Shown here: positions 43,213 to 52,245 of the stretch, one piece after another
Layout of the letters: each line of letters starts with the position of its first letter
Numbering within the stretch: position 1 is the first letter of the stretch
Origin: Gavia stellata
Taxonomy: Eukaryota > Chordata > Aves > Gaviiformes > Gaviidae
DNA: 64,000 bases
Assembly: GCF_030936135.1 (NCBI RefSeq)
Contig: NC_082611.1
Location: 11,113,001-11,177,000, forward strand
Direction of reading: 5' to 3'
Program-made: the position numbers and the translations under genes
Notes under the pieces: model-generated
Databases searched by the model: none
Told to the model about the DNA's origin: nothing
What the model saw: the letters and a program-made list of their open reading frames with translations, nothing else

Positions 43213-45923
43213 ACCCTGAAGCCCACAGTCACAGAAACTTGAAGACAAAGCAGGATTTATCTCAAATTCCCAAGCAAAAAGCTAGCAGCACAAAAGCATA
43301 CAGCAATAAAGCACAGCTTGTATAAGCTTGTTAGTGGTTTAAAATAAAAGATGGATCTTCCATTCATTAAACACTCCTGCTGAAGAAAAGCATCAGCATT
43401 ATACAGATCATGAGAATAGTTTTAAATTCTTGATTCACGTGGGGATTAAGTTTTACCAACTACACCCATGCAGAAATATTTTTTGCACCGAGTTGCAGCA
43501 GAACATTGCATACTGCTTACAGCAAACCAACACCATTTCACTATTTCACTCTCCTTGTAATGTCATTATTTTCCAGTTCCCTTCTCCAAGTGAATTCTAT
43601 TAATCATTAAACACTTAAGGCACAAGCAGAAATAAAAATAAATAGCATCTGTAAAAAAAGTCCAATACTTAATTAGCACACGTTACTTGAAACTTTTAAG
43701 TCTCACTGAATAGAACAGACTTTAAACTACTATTCTGATCCTAAAAATATCAACAGAAAAAACAGTACTGAAATTGCTTCTTTATCCTGAGGACTTTATA
43801 CGCACAATAATGATTTAAAAGCTATAGCTGTCTGAAACACCTATTCACTCACCTTTCATTTTTTAAATAGACAAATAAAACGCAGTTAGTTCCTCTGTGG
43901 ATTTCTACTCCTACTAGGATGTCCAGCATCAGGACCGCCCAATTCACACTGTAGGATTCACGCAGCAACACCCACTAAATTGCTCCCACAGGGACATGCA
44001 AGATAGACACCAAGCAGGGGAATTCAACTCACCAAATATGAGCATCTACAATGAAGCTATCTACATAGCAGCCAGTCATCTGAGACTCTCTGTTATCGAT
44101 GGAAAGAAATAGACACTTACAGTGCACGATTCACCAAACCCTAAAACAGATGTCTAGAACTGCCTATTTTCCTCCACTGACTGTCAACAGAGCTTAAACT
44201 GATTAGCCAAGTTGCAGATGTCCATACTACAGATGTCAAAAGTCAATTAAAATGAATTCCACCTGAAGATTGTAGGCAGGTGTCCTCTTCCAGGTCTGCC
44301 GGCGCAGCTGAAGATGGAATTGCAGTGACTTGTCTATCCTGAGAGAGAAGCTACCTCCTCCACCTGTTTGCCGGCAAAACAGGCTATAGAAGCAGCCCCT
44401 CAACCATCTACCCTCCTCCCATCTGCTGTAGTCCTGTAGTCAAAGCCATACAGGTACCTTGCATCACTCTCGACCACTGGGTTATGCTAAACAAGTTGAT
44501 TTTACCTGGAATAGATTGGGCAGTGCTTGCATGATCCCTTTCCCTGTCTGAGCTAAGGAGGACTGGACTCCCACAGTAACAAATAATTGTAAGCAATATA
44601 TTAAGTAGTAAAGCTGCTGGACAAAGAAATGTGTATTTATAGCCTAAGCAGGCTTTGGTTTACTATTTAGACAAGACTGAGGAATTCAGGAATTCCTCAA
44701 AGTGGTTTATTATTATTGTAACAAAGAGGGTTGAGTCTTCTCAGTACAATCATCATCAAGATGCTTTAAATCAGATACTGTTTCAAGCTCACACTTTAGT
44801 AACTTCAAGACATAAAATCCCATTCTAATAAACCAAGGGCTCCTTTACTGGTCTGATTTCAACTTACTGCAATCACAGAAATTTGCACAGTTCCTGTTCT
44901 GAGATGCATATGCACATTTTAAAAATACCGATGAGCACACCTGCATCCAGACCTAATCCTCAGTTGATCTATAGCAGACCTATAATTAATTTTCACCTTC
45001 TCCTAGTCTCCTATGTGTAGTTACTCAGTGTCTTTTATGAATCAGCATGTTTAAAAGCCATTTGAAGAGGAAATGGAAGTTCCTTATATATAGCTGGATT
45101 ATTTCAATATGGATTCTGGCATTCACATTACCTTCCTTCCCATGCTTTTTTTCTTCAAAATCATATCTTGAACATAATGAAACAGTAGAAAAGAGTCAAG
45201 GTGTCAAGACTCCCATGTACTCTTCAATAATTTGACCCTTGAGGGGCAAAGGAAGAAGTCGTTGACACATGTAACAAAAGCTCCCTGCAGTGTTTAGTTA
45301 GGTTCTGTCATGCAGGAGCTGCTTATGACTGACGCTTCCCCCAAGTGTCAATATGCAGCATCCACCCCCAAGAACTCTGACCAAGTTAGTTATCTTTATT
45401 CTCCCAGTTAAGATAAAAGATGTACAAATATATTTCAGGTTTGTACATTCTATGAAATAATTCATTTGCTACAAAGATTTTCATGTAGAATAAAGCAAGT
45501 TTGCCCCTATAGAGAAGTGGTCTCTACAAAACACAGCACTTTTGTTTTCTCTGAATAAAACAGATTCAATGCCACTTTTTAGAAAATAAATCAATTAAAT
45601 TTTGTTCTGCAAAAGCAATCTTTCACTGATAACAATTGTCAAGTCTGACAACTGATGATTTAATGTTGTATTCCCCTTTTTCTAGCAATTACAAGTTGCT
45701 TGAAAAATAAATTACCGTTAATATTTCTCCCCAGTGAGGTGGTCTGACATGATGTGCAAATACTTACATTGCCCTGTAAGTCAGTTGTTCCCAGAAGAGA
45801 TGGGCTGGCAGCATGAAAATAATTAAATGCCAATATACAATTGGCCTCTTTTATGAAAAATAAACAGGCACGAAGACAAACTGTTCCACTGCTTATACTA
45901 ACCAACAAATGTTGAGATGACTG

Positions 45924-45929
45924 TTTATT
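45924..45929 (-). terminator. MPV17L: Candidate polyadenylation signal (AATAAA) of MPV17L
   Basis: TTTATT on plus reads AATAAA on minus, 87 nt past the MPV17L stop codon. About 20 nt further in the sense direction the minus strand is GU-rich (TTTGTTGGTTAG), as expected of a downstream element. This implies a short 3' UTR. Further AATAAA matches downstream cannot be excluded as alternative sites. Confidence 0.45.
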
Positions 45930-46015
45930 TTAAACACAGCAGTGAGGCTGCAGTGCGGTTTACTGACTTCCATAAACTCAGTTTAACAATTCAGAATGTG
46001 TTCAGAATGAAGTTC

Positions 46016-46195
46016 TTATTTCTCTGATGATTCTTCATCTGCATTGACCTTCTCTGTTTGGAGCCACGTAAATGCTGACTTTGCTGTGCCATCTCCACTC
46101 TGTTGGGAAAAGCAAATGAAGGTAGCCCAGACAAAGCCACAGAGCCCAGTGTAAGCTGTTCGCAGGTAAACAGGGACCAAAATGAAGTTTGACAG
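46016..46195 (-). CDS. MPV17L: MPV17L coding exon 4 (terminal)
   Basis: The acceptor is CCAACACAG at 46196-46204. The exon encodes 59 residues, from LSNFILVPVYLRTAYTGLCG to the acidic tail NADEESSEK, then TAA at 46016-46018. It includes the C-terminal Mpv17/PMP22 signature and last membrane segments, with FICFSQQSGDGT identical to human as recalled. The open frame extends upstream to 46237, which is intron. Confidence 0.95.
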   Translation of the reverse strand: MSNFILVPVYLRTAYTGLCGFVWATFICFSQQSGDGTAKSAFTWLQTEKVNADEESSEK

Positions 46196-49100
46196 CTGTG
46201 TTGGAAGGAGAGAGAGCTCAGTTAGTGCTCCAGGCATTGTTAGGTCTTACACCTACACACCCAACAACTCCACTGACTTCTCTCTGGGATGAACGCATTG
46301 GATCAGGTTTTATGAGAAAGAATGGCTCACTGAGTTACCTTAAAAACTCACCTGCACAAAAGGCCAGTACATCAGTCCCGTCTGAAATGAAAATGAATCA
46401 TTTGTTATTCTTACAGACTTCAACCACAAAGATTTATTTTTTCTTACCACATTTAGCAAAGACTAAAACATATTTGAGTAAAGTTAATAAAAGCTGTTTC
46501 ATTGTAAATTAAGTTGCTTAACTTAGAGGTTGCAATATTTAACTTCTAATCACCTTCATGAGTCTCTATACTAGGAGTTTCTCAAACACATTATTCTAAC
46601 TCATTTTAAATACAAAACTCTAAGCACAGTTAAGTCTTCGTAGTCACCTGACACCAGATACAAAGCACATTTACCAGATGGGTGAACAAATGTTTAAATA
46701 TGTGAGTGAACATTTGTTTCAGCCATGAATGAAAAATACCACCGAACACTATTTATTTCACACTTCCAATGCTCCTTCTAGTTACTCATACATGTAAGGC
46801 TTTTTTGCAAAAATCAATGGATAATTTACTCATAGAACATAAGGTCAACAGAAACCTTATGTTTTGATAGGATATAGTGGGCACCATTTTTAGAATCATC
46901 CTCCATAGGAATAAAAATAATCCTTTTCTCTCCTACCTATATAGTTCCACAGTGTTAAGAGAAATTCACATTACATCATAGTTTCTCCTTCTATTGTATT
47001 TTTTCTGCTAATCTATCATTCTTCTTGCATCTGAGAAATCTTTAGAATTCTTAATTTGCTCTGCTCTGAGGTAGCACGGGTAATTTTCTCCTGTGTATGC
47101 AGAAATGCAAACCAAACCCAGCTATTTATACCAAAGTCTTCCTAAAACAAGGGATTGTGTTTCTGAAAATGAGAAGACTGTCACTGAAAAGTACAGGCTG
47201 AAAATGATTCCTAAAAAAGATGTTTCTATAACTAATTATTTTAACAGGTGTTCATGTAAGTGTTGTCAATGGCATTACTAACTAAACACTGGTGTGGGGG
47301 TCCTTCTTAAAATAAAAGGTAGTGCAATCTTAATCAGTGTTGTATTGTAGCGCTCTCATTCAAACAGAGCTGAGTGCAAGTGTTATGTATATAAACGTCC
47401 ATTTTTAAAATGGCATCATTTCACCCACTTGGCAGCAGTGCCTGCTCCAGGCTACCCTGACTTCACATGACTGCTGGTACTTAAAGCTTCCTACACGTAA
47501 TCAAATAATGGAGTGAGAGAAAGGCTGTTGGAGGAAGGAGTATTTCAAATATTTAATCCAATAATATTATTTTCTTGCATAGCTGGGAGATAAGTGAGTT
47601 GCTTGCCTCACCTTGTATGTATTCCAAAATTTCTTTTTACAGTCTGAAAAGATGTCCTCTTTCCTCTGCAGGATGCTCATACCTACTGGCAAAATATTTA
47701 CAACAATCAGAAAAAATGCAAAAATGAAATGTTCACTTTTTTCAACTATTTTCCCAGACTATTCTCAAAATATATTACAATAGCTTTGAAAGAAAAGCTG
47801 ATACCATTACAAAGAAAAAATACCATTCTGGCCAGCTAACAGTGCTACATAAGATCTCCTCATCTATTGACTTGGCTCTCAGTGTTGACAACACAGATCA
47901 ATTGGAATATACCGTATAGGTGCTATATCATATATGTTCCACTGCCACATAATTCACCAGTGGTATGGCAGTGGAAGAGATATGATGAAAGTACCTTTTA
48001 CAGCCATGAGGTAGAGAGAATAAGGCATTCTGCACATTGTCGACTTGCCAGAAGTGGTTCAGATCTTTGAAGGAGTTTAGGTGCCAACAGACCACTCAAG
48101 TCAGTGGAAAAGGGCACCTCTTTTTTTTTTTTTTTAGATTTCGGCCATAATCAACATGTGATTTTTTTTACCTTCACAAGTAACTACATCAAATCAAAAT
48201 TCTAGAATTGACAAGCAGAACAGTTTCAAAACCTACTTGTTTAACCCTCCACGTACCGCGTTCCAAAATTTTAAATAAATTCTAGCTGATCCAAACTCCT
48301 CTTGATACTAGGAAAACACAACCTCACAACAGGCTCCCATCATTACACCCAAGACCAAGAGAAAAGTGGTATGACTTGAAATTACATATTAAACACATGC
48401 AAACTGGAAATAAATTAACTGAATGAATTCCCGTCACATGAAGTATCATTTAAAGGGTTCAAAATAATAAACCCTTTAAAAGCTATTTCATGTGATGAGA
48501 ATCTTCAGGTGTCAAATTAAGACTACATCTTTCTAAGCGATGTAGCAGCTCTTCAAAGATCACCCACCTTAACTGGAAGATGTGAGCTGTATTAAGCAAA
48601 GGTATTAGACATCATGCTTTAATGAATCAATCTAAAATTAAACACTGCGCATAAGCAGAGGCCCAAAGTTGCTCAGTGCAACTCAGGTATCTTTCTAGAT
48701 ATTTGCATGCCATGAGGTTATCAGTATATCTCAAGAGATACATTATTTTGCTACTACATCATACTGCTACCCAATTTAGGGATTTTTACCATCCCTTTTG
48801 TGGTCCTTCAGATGCTACTGGTCCTTGGGCAATTCTCTGCTTACATTCTGACACAGGCAGATAGGATTTTCAGAGTAAATATCTGGTGTTTCACTTCTTC
48901 CTTCCCTTCATTTCTCTTCAATCACAAACAGAATGATTTCCCTGTTGGGGTCATAAAATGCAGATCTCCCAATACCAGGCAAAAAGAGTACCGTCTCTCT
49001 TCTTCCACCTGAAGTTTAAATTAAATGAGATCCTTGTTTTACACTAGGCTTACGTATTATTTTTGTTCTTCCCTCATGTTTATTTTTGAAATAGATACTA

Positions 49101-50190
49101 GTCTTCTCTAAAGTCTCTTCTTATTTGTTAGCTTTTGAGATTATACATTAGCAGTATGCTGTATTTCTATATACTCTCACAGCAGAAGACGGTACAGTTT
49201 ATGTGCAGAACTATAGTATTTCCTGACATTTACAGTTAATTGTGTTTTGGAAATGAGACAGCTGATGTTGAGAACCAATTCAAGCAGACATGGATGGTAT
49301 AATCCTTGTAAGGTGTGTTGAATTCCTTGCAACTAATTAAAAGCTACGGGCCCAACCAAGCCCAAGCTAGGACTCCACTTTGGCACAGCACTCCCCATCT
49401 ACAGCTCTGAAGTGCCTCGGCGGCACAGCGCCCGCGGCGGTGCGCCTGCCTGCCCTACACACATGATCGGGGAGAGCTACTGCCGTTCGCCGGCCCCCAA
49501 ACGCTTCCCCAGCTCTGAGCGCAGCTCTGCGAGCGGCTGCGGCGTCTTCCGAGGCCTTGTGCCGGCACTGCCTCGGCGGGGACCAACAGCACGCAGCGAG
49601 CCCGCTGCCTGAGGACCACGCAGCCCCGCACCTGCGTTTCTGGGGCTGCGGGAGCCGACCCGCAGCGATCACCGCCCGGGCGGGCAGGGCGGTACCCAAC
49701 CATCCCGTCCTATTTGGGGTGAAAAGTCCCGCTTTCGGTGCGCGCTCTACAAGACTGCACCCAGCCTGCGTGCGCCGGGGTTCTGCGATCGACGCTCCCG
49801 GCTGCCCGCTGCTCGGCACGCCGGCCCCCGCCGCCCCGAGATGGCGGTGCCTGGGCGGCGGCGGCGGCACTCACCCGTGTAGAAGGCGAGGACGGCGACG
49901 GGGGCGCCGAGGAGCTGGTCGCAGAGCACCTTGCCGAGGACGGCGGGCGGGCGGCGGCCGGGCAGCGCCCTCTCCAGCGCCCGCAGCCAGACGTAGCTGA
50001 AGTTGCCGTGGAAGGCGAGGGCCACCAGCGCTACGCGCCGCGTCTGCGACCAGTCGGGCGGCTGCCCCCGCCGCCGCCGCCGCCACAGCTGCTGGGCCGC
50101 GTCGCCCGCCGCGAAGAGCCCGCCGTAGAGCAGCACGTTGCAGAGCCAGGGGAAGCGGCGCACCCCGCCGCGCAGCAGCGCCCCGGCCAT
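46016..50190 (-). CDS. MPV17L: MPV17L (Mpv17-like protein), complete; join of four coding exons
   Basis: Exons 49875-50190, 47612-47682, 46352-46381 and 46016-46195 join in frame to 597 nt, that is 198 residues plus stop, against 196 in human as recalled. The product belongs to the Mpv17/PMP22 family of small multi-pass proteins of peroxisomal or mitochondrial inner membranes, linked to reactive-oxygen metabolism. Hydrophobic segments are seen near residues 15-34, 51-70, 90-107, 130-147 and 157-175. Conserved family features include NVLLYG and AGDA near the N-terminus, QTRRVA, NFSYVWLR, LCDQLLGAP and the C-terminal signature RTAYTGLCGFVWATFICFSQ. The C-terminal tail is acidic. The start at 50190 was chosen because MAG matches the human start, but an in-frame ATG 28 codons upstream (50274) is also open. 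Transcription runs from the CpG island at 49.4-50.45 kb, divergent from PDXDC1. No frameshift seen. Confidence 0.95.
46196..46351 (-). other. MPV17L: MPV17L intron 3, 156 nt
   Basis: Short GT-AG intron between exon 3 and exon 4. Nothing else is recognised in it. Confidence 0.85.
46352..46381 (-). CDS. MPV17L: MPV17L coding exon 3 (30-nt microexon)
   Basis: TTTCAG precedes 46381 and GTGAGT follows at 46351-46346. Ten codons, TGLMYWPFVQ, match human SGLMYWPFVQ as recalled. Phase 0 on both sides, so skipping would keep the frame while removing the W-P-x-x-Q element that is invariant in the family. Confidence 0.92.
46382..47611 (-). other. MPV17L: MPV17L intron 2, 1.23 kb
   Basis: AT-rich, non-coding. 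It holds a modest hairpin at 46684-46719. No exon or known RNA gene is recognised. Confidence 0.8.
46684..46719. repeat. Imperfect hairpin in MPV17L intron 2
   Basis: AACAAATGTT (46685-46694) pairs with AACATTTGTT (46709-46718), a 10-bp perfect stem extendable by wobble pairs at both ends, around a 14-nt loop. AT-rich and of uncertain meaning. Confidence 0.5.
47612..47682 (-). CDS. MPV17L: MPV17L coding exon 2
   Basis: The acceptor is GCCAGTAG at 47683-47690 and the donor is GTGAGG at 47611-47606. The 71-nt exon completes Gly from exon 1, then encodes MSILQRKEDIFSDCKKKFWN and TYK. Human has MSILQGKDDIFLDLKQKFWN as recalled. Ends in phase 0. Too short to show as a long open frame. Confidence 0.93.
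47683..49874 (-). other. MPV17L: MPV17L intron 1, 2.2 kb
   Basis: GT-AG intron. Its first 500 bases on minus lie in the CpG island; the rest is AT-rich. A 15-T run is at about 48121 and a striking 62-nt inverted repeat at 48434-48495. No exon is recognised. Confidence 0.8.
48434..48495 (+). repeat. Nearly perfect 26-bp inverted repeat (hairpin, 10-nt loop)
   Basis: Arms 48434-48459 and 48470-48495 pair at 23 Watson-Crick positions plus one G:U if read from plus, with two mismatches and a 10-nt loop. The outer part is TCACATGAA/TTCATGTGA and the inner part TTTAAAGGGTT/AACCCTTTAAA. Two further pairs (G:U, C:G) extend it outward. Length and shape resemble a small precursor hairpin or a miniature inverted-repeat element. 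It lies within MPV17L intron 1 and folds slightly better as an antisense (plus) transcript. No known microRNA seed was recognised. Confidence 0.7.
49875..50190 (-). CDS. MPV17L: MPV17L coding exon 1
   Basis: The ATG at 50190 has G at -3 and G at +4. The exon encodes 105 residues plus one base, ending GAPVAVLAFYT. The donor is GTGAGT at 49874-49869, phase 1. It covers the first two to three membrane segments, QTRRVALVALAFHGNFSYVW and LCDQLLGAP. An Arg-rich loop (WRRRRRGQPPDW) is expanded relative to human. The frame stays open past the donor to 49747, which is intron. On plus the same stretch carries a 203-codon frame (49738-50349) caused only by CpG-island composition. Confidence 0.94.
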
Positions 50191-50267
50191 CGCCTGTCGC
50201 TTACTCCGCCCGCCTCCTCCTCCTCGTCGAGGGCCCGCCCGCCGCCGCCCCGGCCCCGCCGCCGCCC

Positions 50268-50280
50268 TCGCCATCTCTGT
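50268..50280 (-). promoter_or_regulatory. MPV17L: YY1/TISU-like element with in-frame upstream ATG
   Basis: On minus, GAGATGGCGAGG resembles the YY1/TISU element (AAGATGGCGGC type), which directs both initiation of transcription and of translation on very short leaders. Its ATG is at 50274, in frame with MPV17L and with no stop between, adding 28 residues beginning MARAAAGPGRRRAGPRRG. Position -3 is G rather than the A of the strict consensus. Confidence 0.4.
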
Positions 50281-51734
50281 GGTCCCCGCTCCCCTTCAGA
50301 GCTACCCCACCCGGGTAGCCACCGCCGCCGAGCGTGCCGCTGTCAGTGAAGGCCGGCACGCCATGGCGCGCCCCGTGCTCGGCTTCCCCGCGGCCGTGCC
50401 GGTGTCTGGCGGGCCCGCGGGTGATCGCTGGTCACCCGGGCTTCGGTTCGTGGGCTTATTTTTCAAGTGACTATGCATTCACTCAGAAGTAGGTCACTGT
50501 GTCTCCTGGGCTTTGGTCTAAGTTGCACCATGGAGGCACTGTGCAGTATTGCAACAATTAAGAGACAAGTGAAAACTAGGCACTGTTTGCTTATTATCTT
50601 TTTAATTTTCTCGTTGCTTACAGGAGGTTACGGCTTTTTCTTTTCAATGTTGCTGTTGTTTTGCAGTCCAATTTCTGTAAGCTCACTGAGCAGGGCTGAT
50701 GCACGCCTGCTGAGCAGCAGCAGCAGCCCATTAGGTTCCTCTGCTTTTGCCCTCTGCTCTTGAGACCATTTGAGGAGAAAGCCAGAAGTGATGTATGTTT
50801 ATTCCAGGGACTCGTGTACACAGCTTTGTACACACAGAACCATTGCCACAGAGCAGATCTGAAGTCCATGCAGTGAGCTTACAGCTAGGGAGGCTTGTGT
50901 CCCGCAGGGCAGCCCCTGGCCACAGAAGACATCGAGCGCAGCGGGAGCGCCGGGAGTGTCCCCTTGGGCCTGGCGATGGGCTCAGACTTGACTTAGGGAA
51001 CCATCTCCAGGCGGGAGGTGGTAGTTCACTCTCTGCCCTAATAGTAACTGGGATTAATGCGTTTGAGACTACCATGAAGTCTTCCAGGCATGACTATAAA
51101 TAGGCATGGATGGCTTGTAGACTTAAATGCATTTTAATAACAAAGTAGAGCGAGATGCCCACTGTGTCAGGGCCCATGAGCTGTCCTTACCCGCTTGTCA
51201 TCCCACTACATAGATATGGCCATGGGGAAAACAGAACATCAATGGTATCTGCAAGTCGTGCTGTTAAATTATATAAATGGCGCTACAAGGAAGAGGAATG
51301 TGTACCGAAAAATAACTCCAGCTTGAAAGAACAGAAATAAAGCTGTGGAAAACAGGGTTTGGCTCTCCGGGGACTGCCTGTCCGACGGGAGCCCGCAGGC
51401 AGGTGCGTGCTGCGTTCCCGCCCTCGCCTCCCCCGGGGCACGTCCCCGTGCTCTCTGCCGCGGAAGGCCGCGCTCGGCCCGGCGGGACAGGGCGGCCTAT
51501 TGCCTGCGACGGGTGTCGCTCGGGGCGCCCCCCGGCTCTGGACGAAGCCCGTTCTTCGGGTCTGTGCAGCGTCCCCCTGCGGGACTCGTACGTGGAGGAA
51601 AGGTTTTGGTGCCACCATAACAAGCCCCTGTAGGCCGAGCTGACGACACCGGGGTGACGGCCGGGAGGTTTGCGAAGGCTGGAACCATGCCGAGCCCTCC
51701 TGGGGTACCGGACTGCCACGACCCGCCGCCGCGG

Positions 51735-51794
51735 GGATTCGAACCCGCGACACACCGGCGGCGTCTCCTCGTAGCTCGCCTCCCTGCTCGGCTC
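51735..51794 (-). other. tRNA-like A-box/B-box pair (Pol III-type motif), not an intact tRNA
   Basis: On minus, GGTTCGAATCC (51735-51745) is an exact B-box. GAGCCGAGCAGG (51783-51794), 49 nt upstream start to start, fits the A-box consensus at 11 of 12 positions and resembles a D-arm (GCC-loop-GGC). CGCGGG/CCCGCG forms a T-arm-like stem around it, with an 8-nt rather than 7-nt loop. No acceptor stem or anticodon arm can be drawn, and no T-run terminator follows. It may be a decayed tRNA-derived sequence, an extra TFIIIC-type site, or coincidence in GC-rich DNA. Confidence 0.45.
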
Positions 51795-52175
51795 CCTGCC
51801 GGGAGTCAGTCGCCGCCCGGGCCCCGCTCACTGCGCATGTGCCAGTACCTGTCACCTCCCGGGTCGTTCTCCGGGACTGTTCCACCAGCTGGGGGCGGGG
51901 GGGGCGAGGAAGCGGTACAGGCAGTGTGCGGAGGAAAGGGAGTGGGCTGCGCTCTCCCCAGCCCGTGCTGTCACGGCGCGCGGCCCCGCCGCGCCTTCCG
52001 CAGTGTCGCTGCCCCGGATCCTCCCCGCCCGTCTGCTGCGGTGGTCTCGGCCGCGCGCGGGCGGCTGCCTGCGGCCGCGGGGCGGGCCTGCCGCCGTTCC
52101 CTAGGTGAGCGCGTTCCCCGCCCCTCCCGCCGCGGCCTCGTCAGCGCTGCCAGCGTGGAGCCGGCCGGGGCTGAG

Positions 52176-52184
52176 GCGGAAGTG
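52176..52184 (+). promoter_or_regulatory. PDXDC1: ETS/GABP-type site upstream of PDXDC1
   Basis: GCGGAAGTG, close to the CCGGAAGTG consensus, lies 41 bp before the PDXDC1 ATG. Such sites commonly mark starts of TATA-less housekeeping promoters. Inferred from motif and position only. Confidence 0.45.
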
Positions 52185-52224
52185 CCCGGCGGGGAGGCGG
52201 CGCGCACCGAGGACCCCGCCGGCT

Positions 52225-52245
52225 ATGGACGCCTCTCTGGAGAAG
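52225..52245 (+). CDS. PDXDC1: PDXDC1 coding exon 1 (21 coding nt)
   Basis: ATGGACGCCTCTCTGGAGAA then G encodes MDASLEK, identical to human as recalled. The start has G at -3 region and G at +4 (GGCTATGGAC). The donor is AAG|GTCTGC, a weak match beyond the GT, but it is the only position that keeps the conserved protein in frame with exon 2. Confidence 0.88.

Larger units (their letters stand above)
32951..45923. other. Intergenic region between BMERB1 and MPV17L
   Basis: About 13 kb lie between the BMERB1 promoter and the proposed MPV17L polyadenylation signal. AT-rich, with no conserved exon recognised on either strand. Contents seen are two CR1 3' ends (41160-41309 and 42755-42818), a small tandem repeat (43189-43212) and an AT-rich inverted repeat (36844-36862). 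Open frames such as 33921-34301 on minus and 35776-36207 or 38036-38428 on plus have no recognisable family. An extended MPV17L 3' UTR or an alternative upstream BMERB1 exon could lie here but cannot be shown. Confidence 0.7.
49380..50450 (-). promoter_or_regulatory. MPV17L: CpG island / MPV17L promoter and exon 1
   Basis: CpG-dense, GC-rich block around MPV17L exon 1. No TATA box. On minus, a YY1-like motif AGATGGCGAGG overlaps the upstream ATG at 50274, and GC-box-like GGGGAGCGGGG lies just beyond it. The transcription start is probably near 50.28-50.35 kb. Long frames on both strands here are compositional. Confidence 0.75.
50281..52224. other. Divergent intergenic interval between MPV17L and PDXDC1
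   Basis: Head-to-head interval of about 2 kb from the MPV17L 5' end to the PDXDC1 ATG. It includes the edges of two CpG islands and an AT-richer valley at about 50450-51350. The valley holds a 98-codon frame with hydrophobic residues (50467-50763 on plus), which has no recognised family and is probably accidental. A tRNA-like motif pair lies at 51735-51794. Confidence 0.75.

Noticed and set aside
49738-50349. 203-codon open frame on plus antisense to MPV17L exon 1
   Set aside because: It mirrors a real conserved exon on minus; low-complexity Arg/Pro/Ala composition and no family resemblance.
50467-50763. 98-codon hydrophobic frame in the divergent promoter interval
   Set aside because: Hydrophobic stretches come from T-rich sequence; there is no homology and no support for translation.
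51721-51800. A functional tRNA gene on minus
   Set aside because: The B-box is exact, but no 7-bp acceptor stem or anticodon arm forms, the T-loop is one base too long, and there is no T-run terminator.
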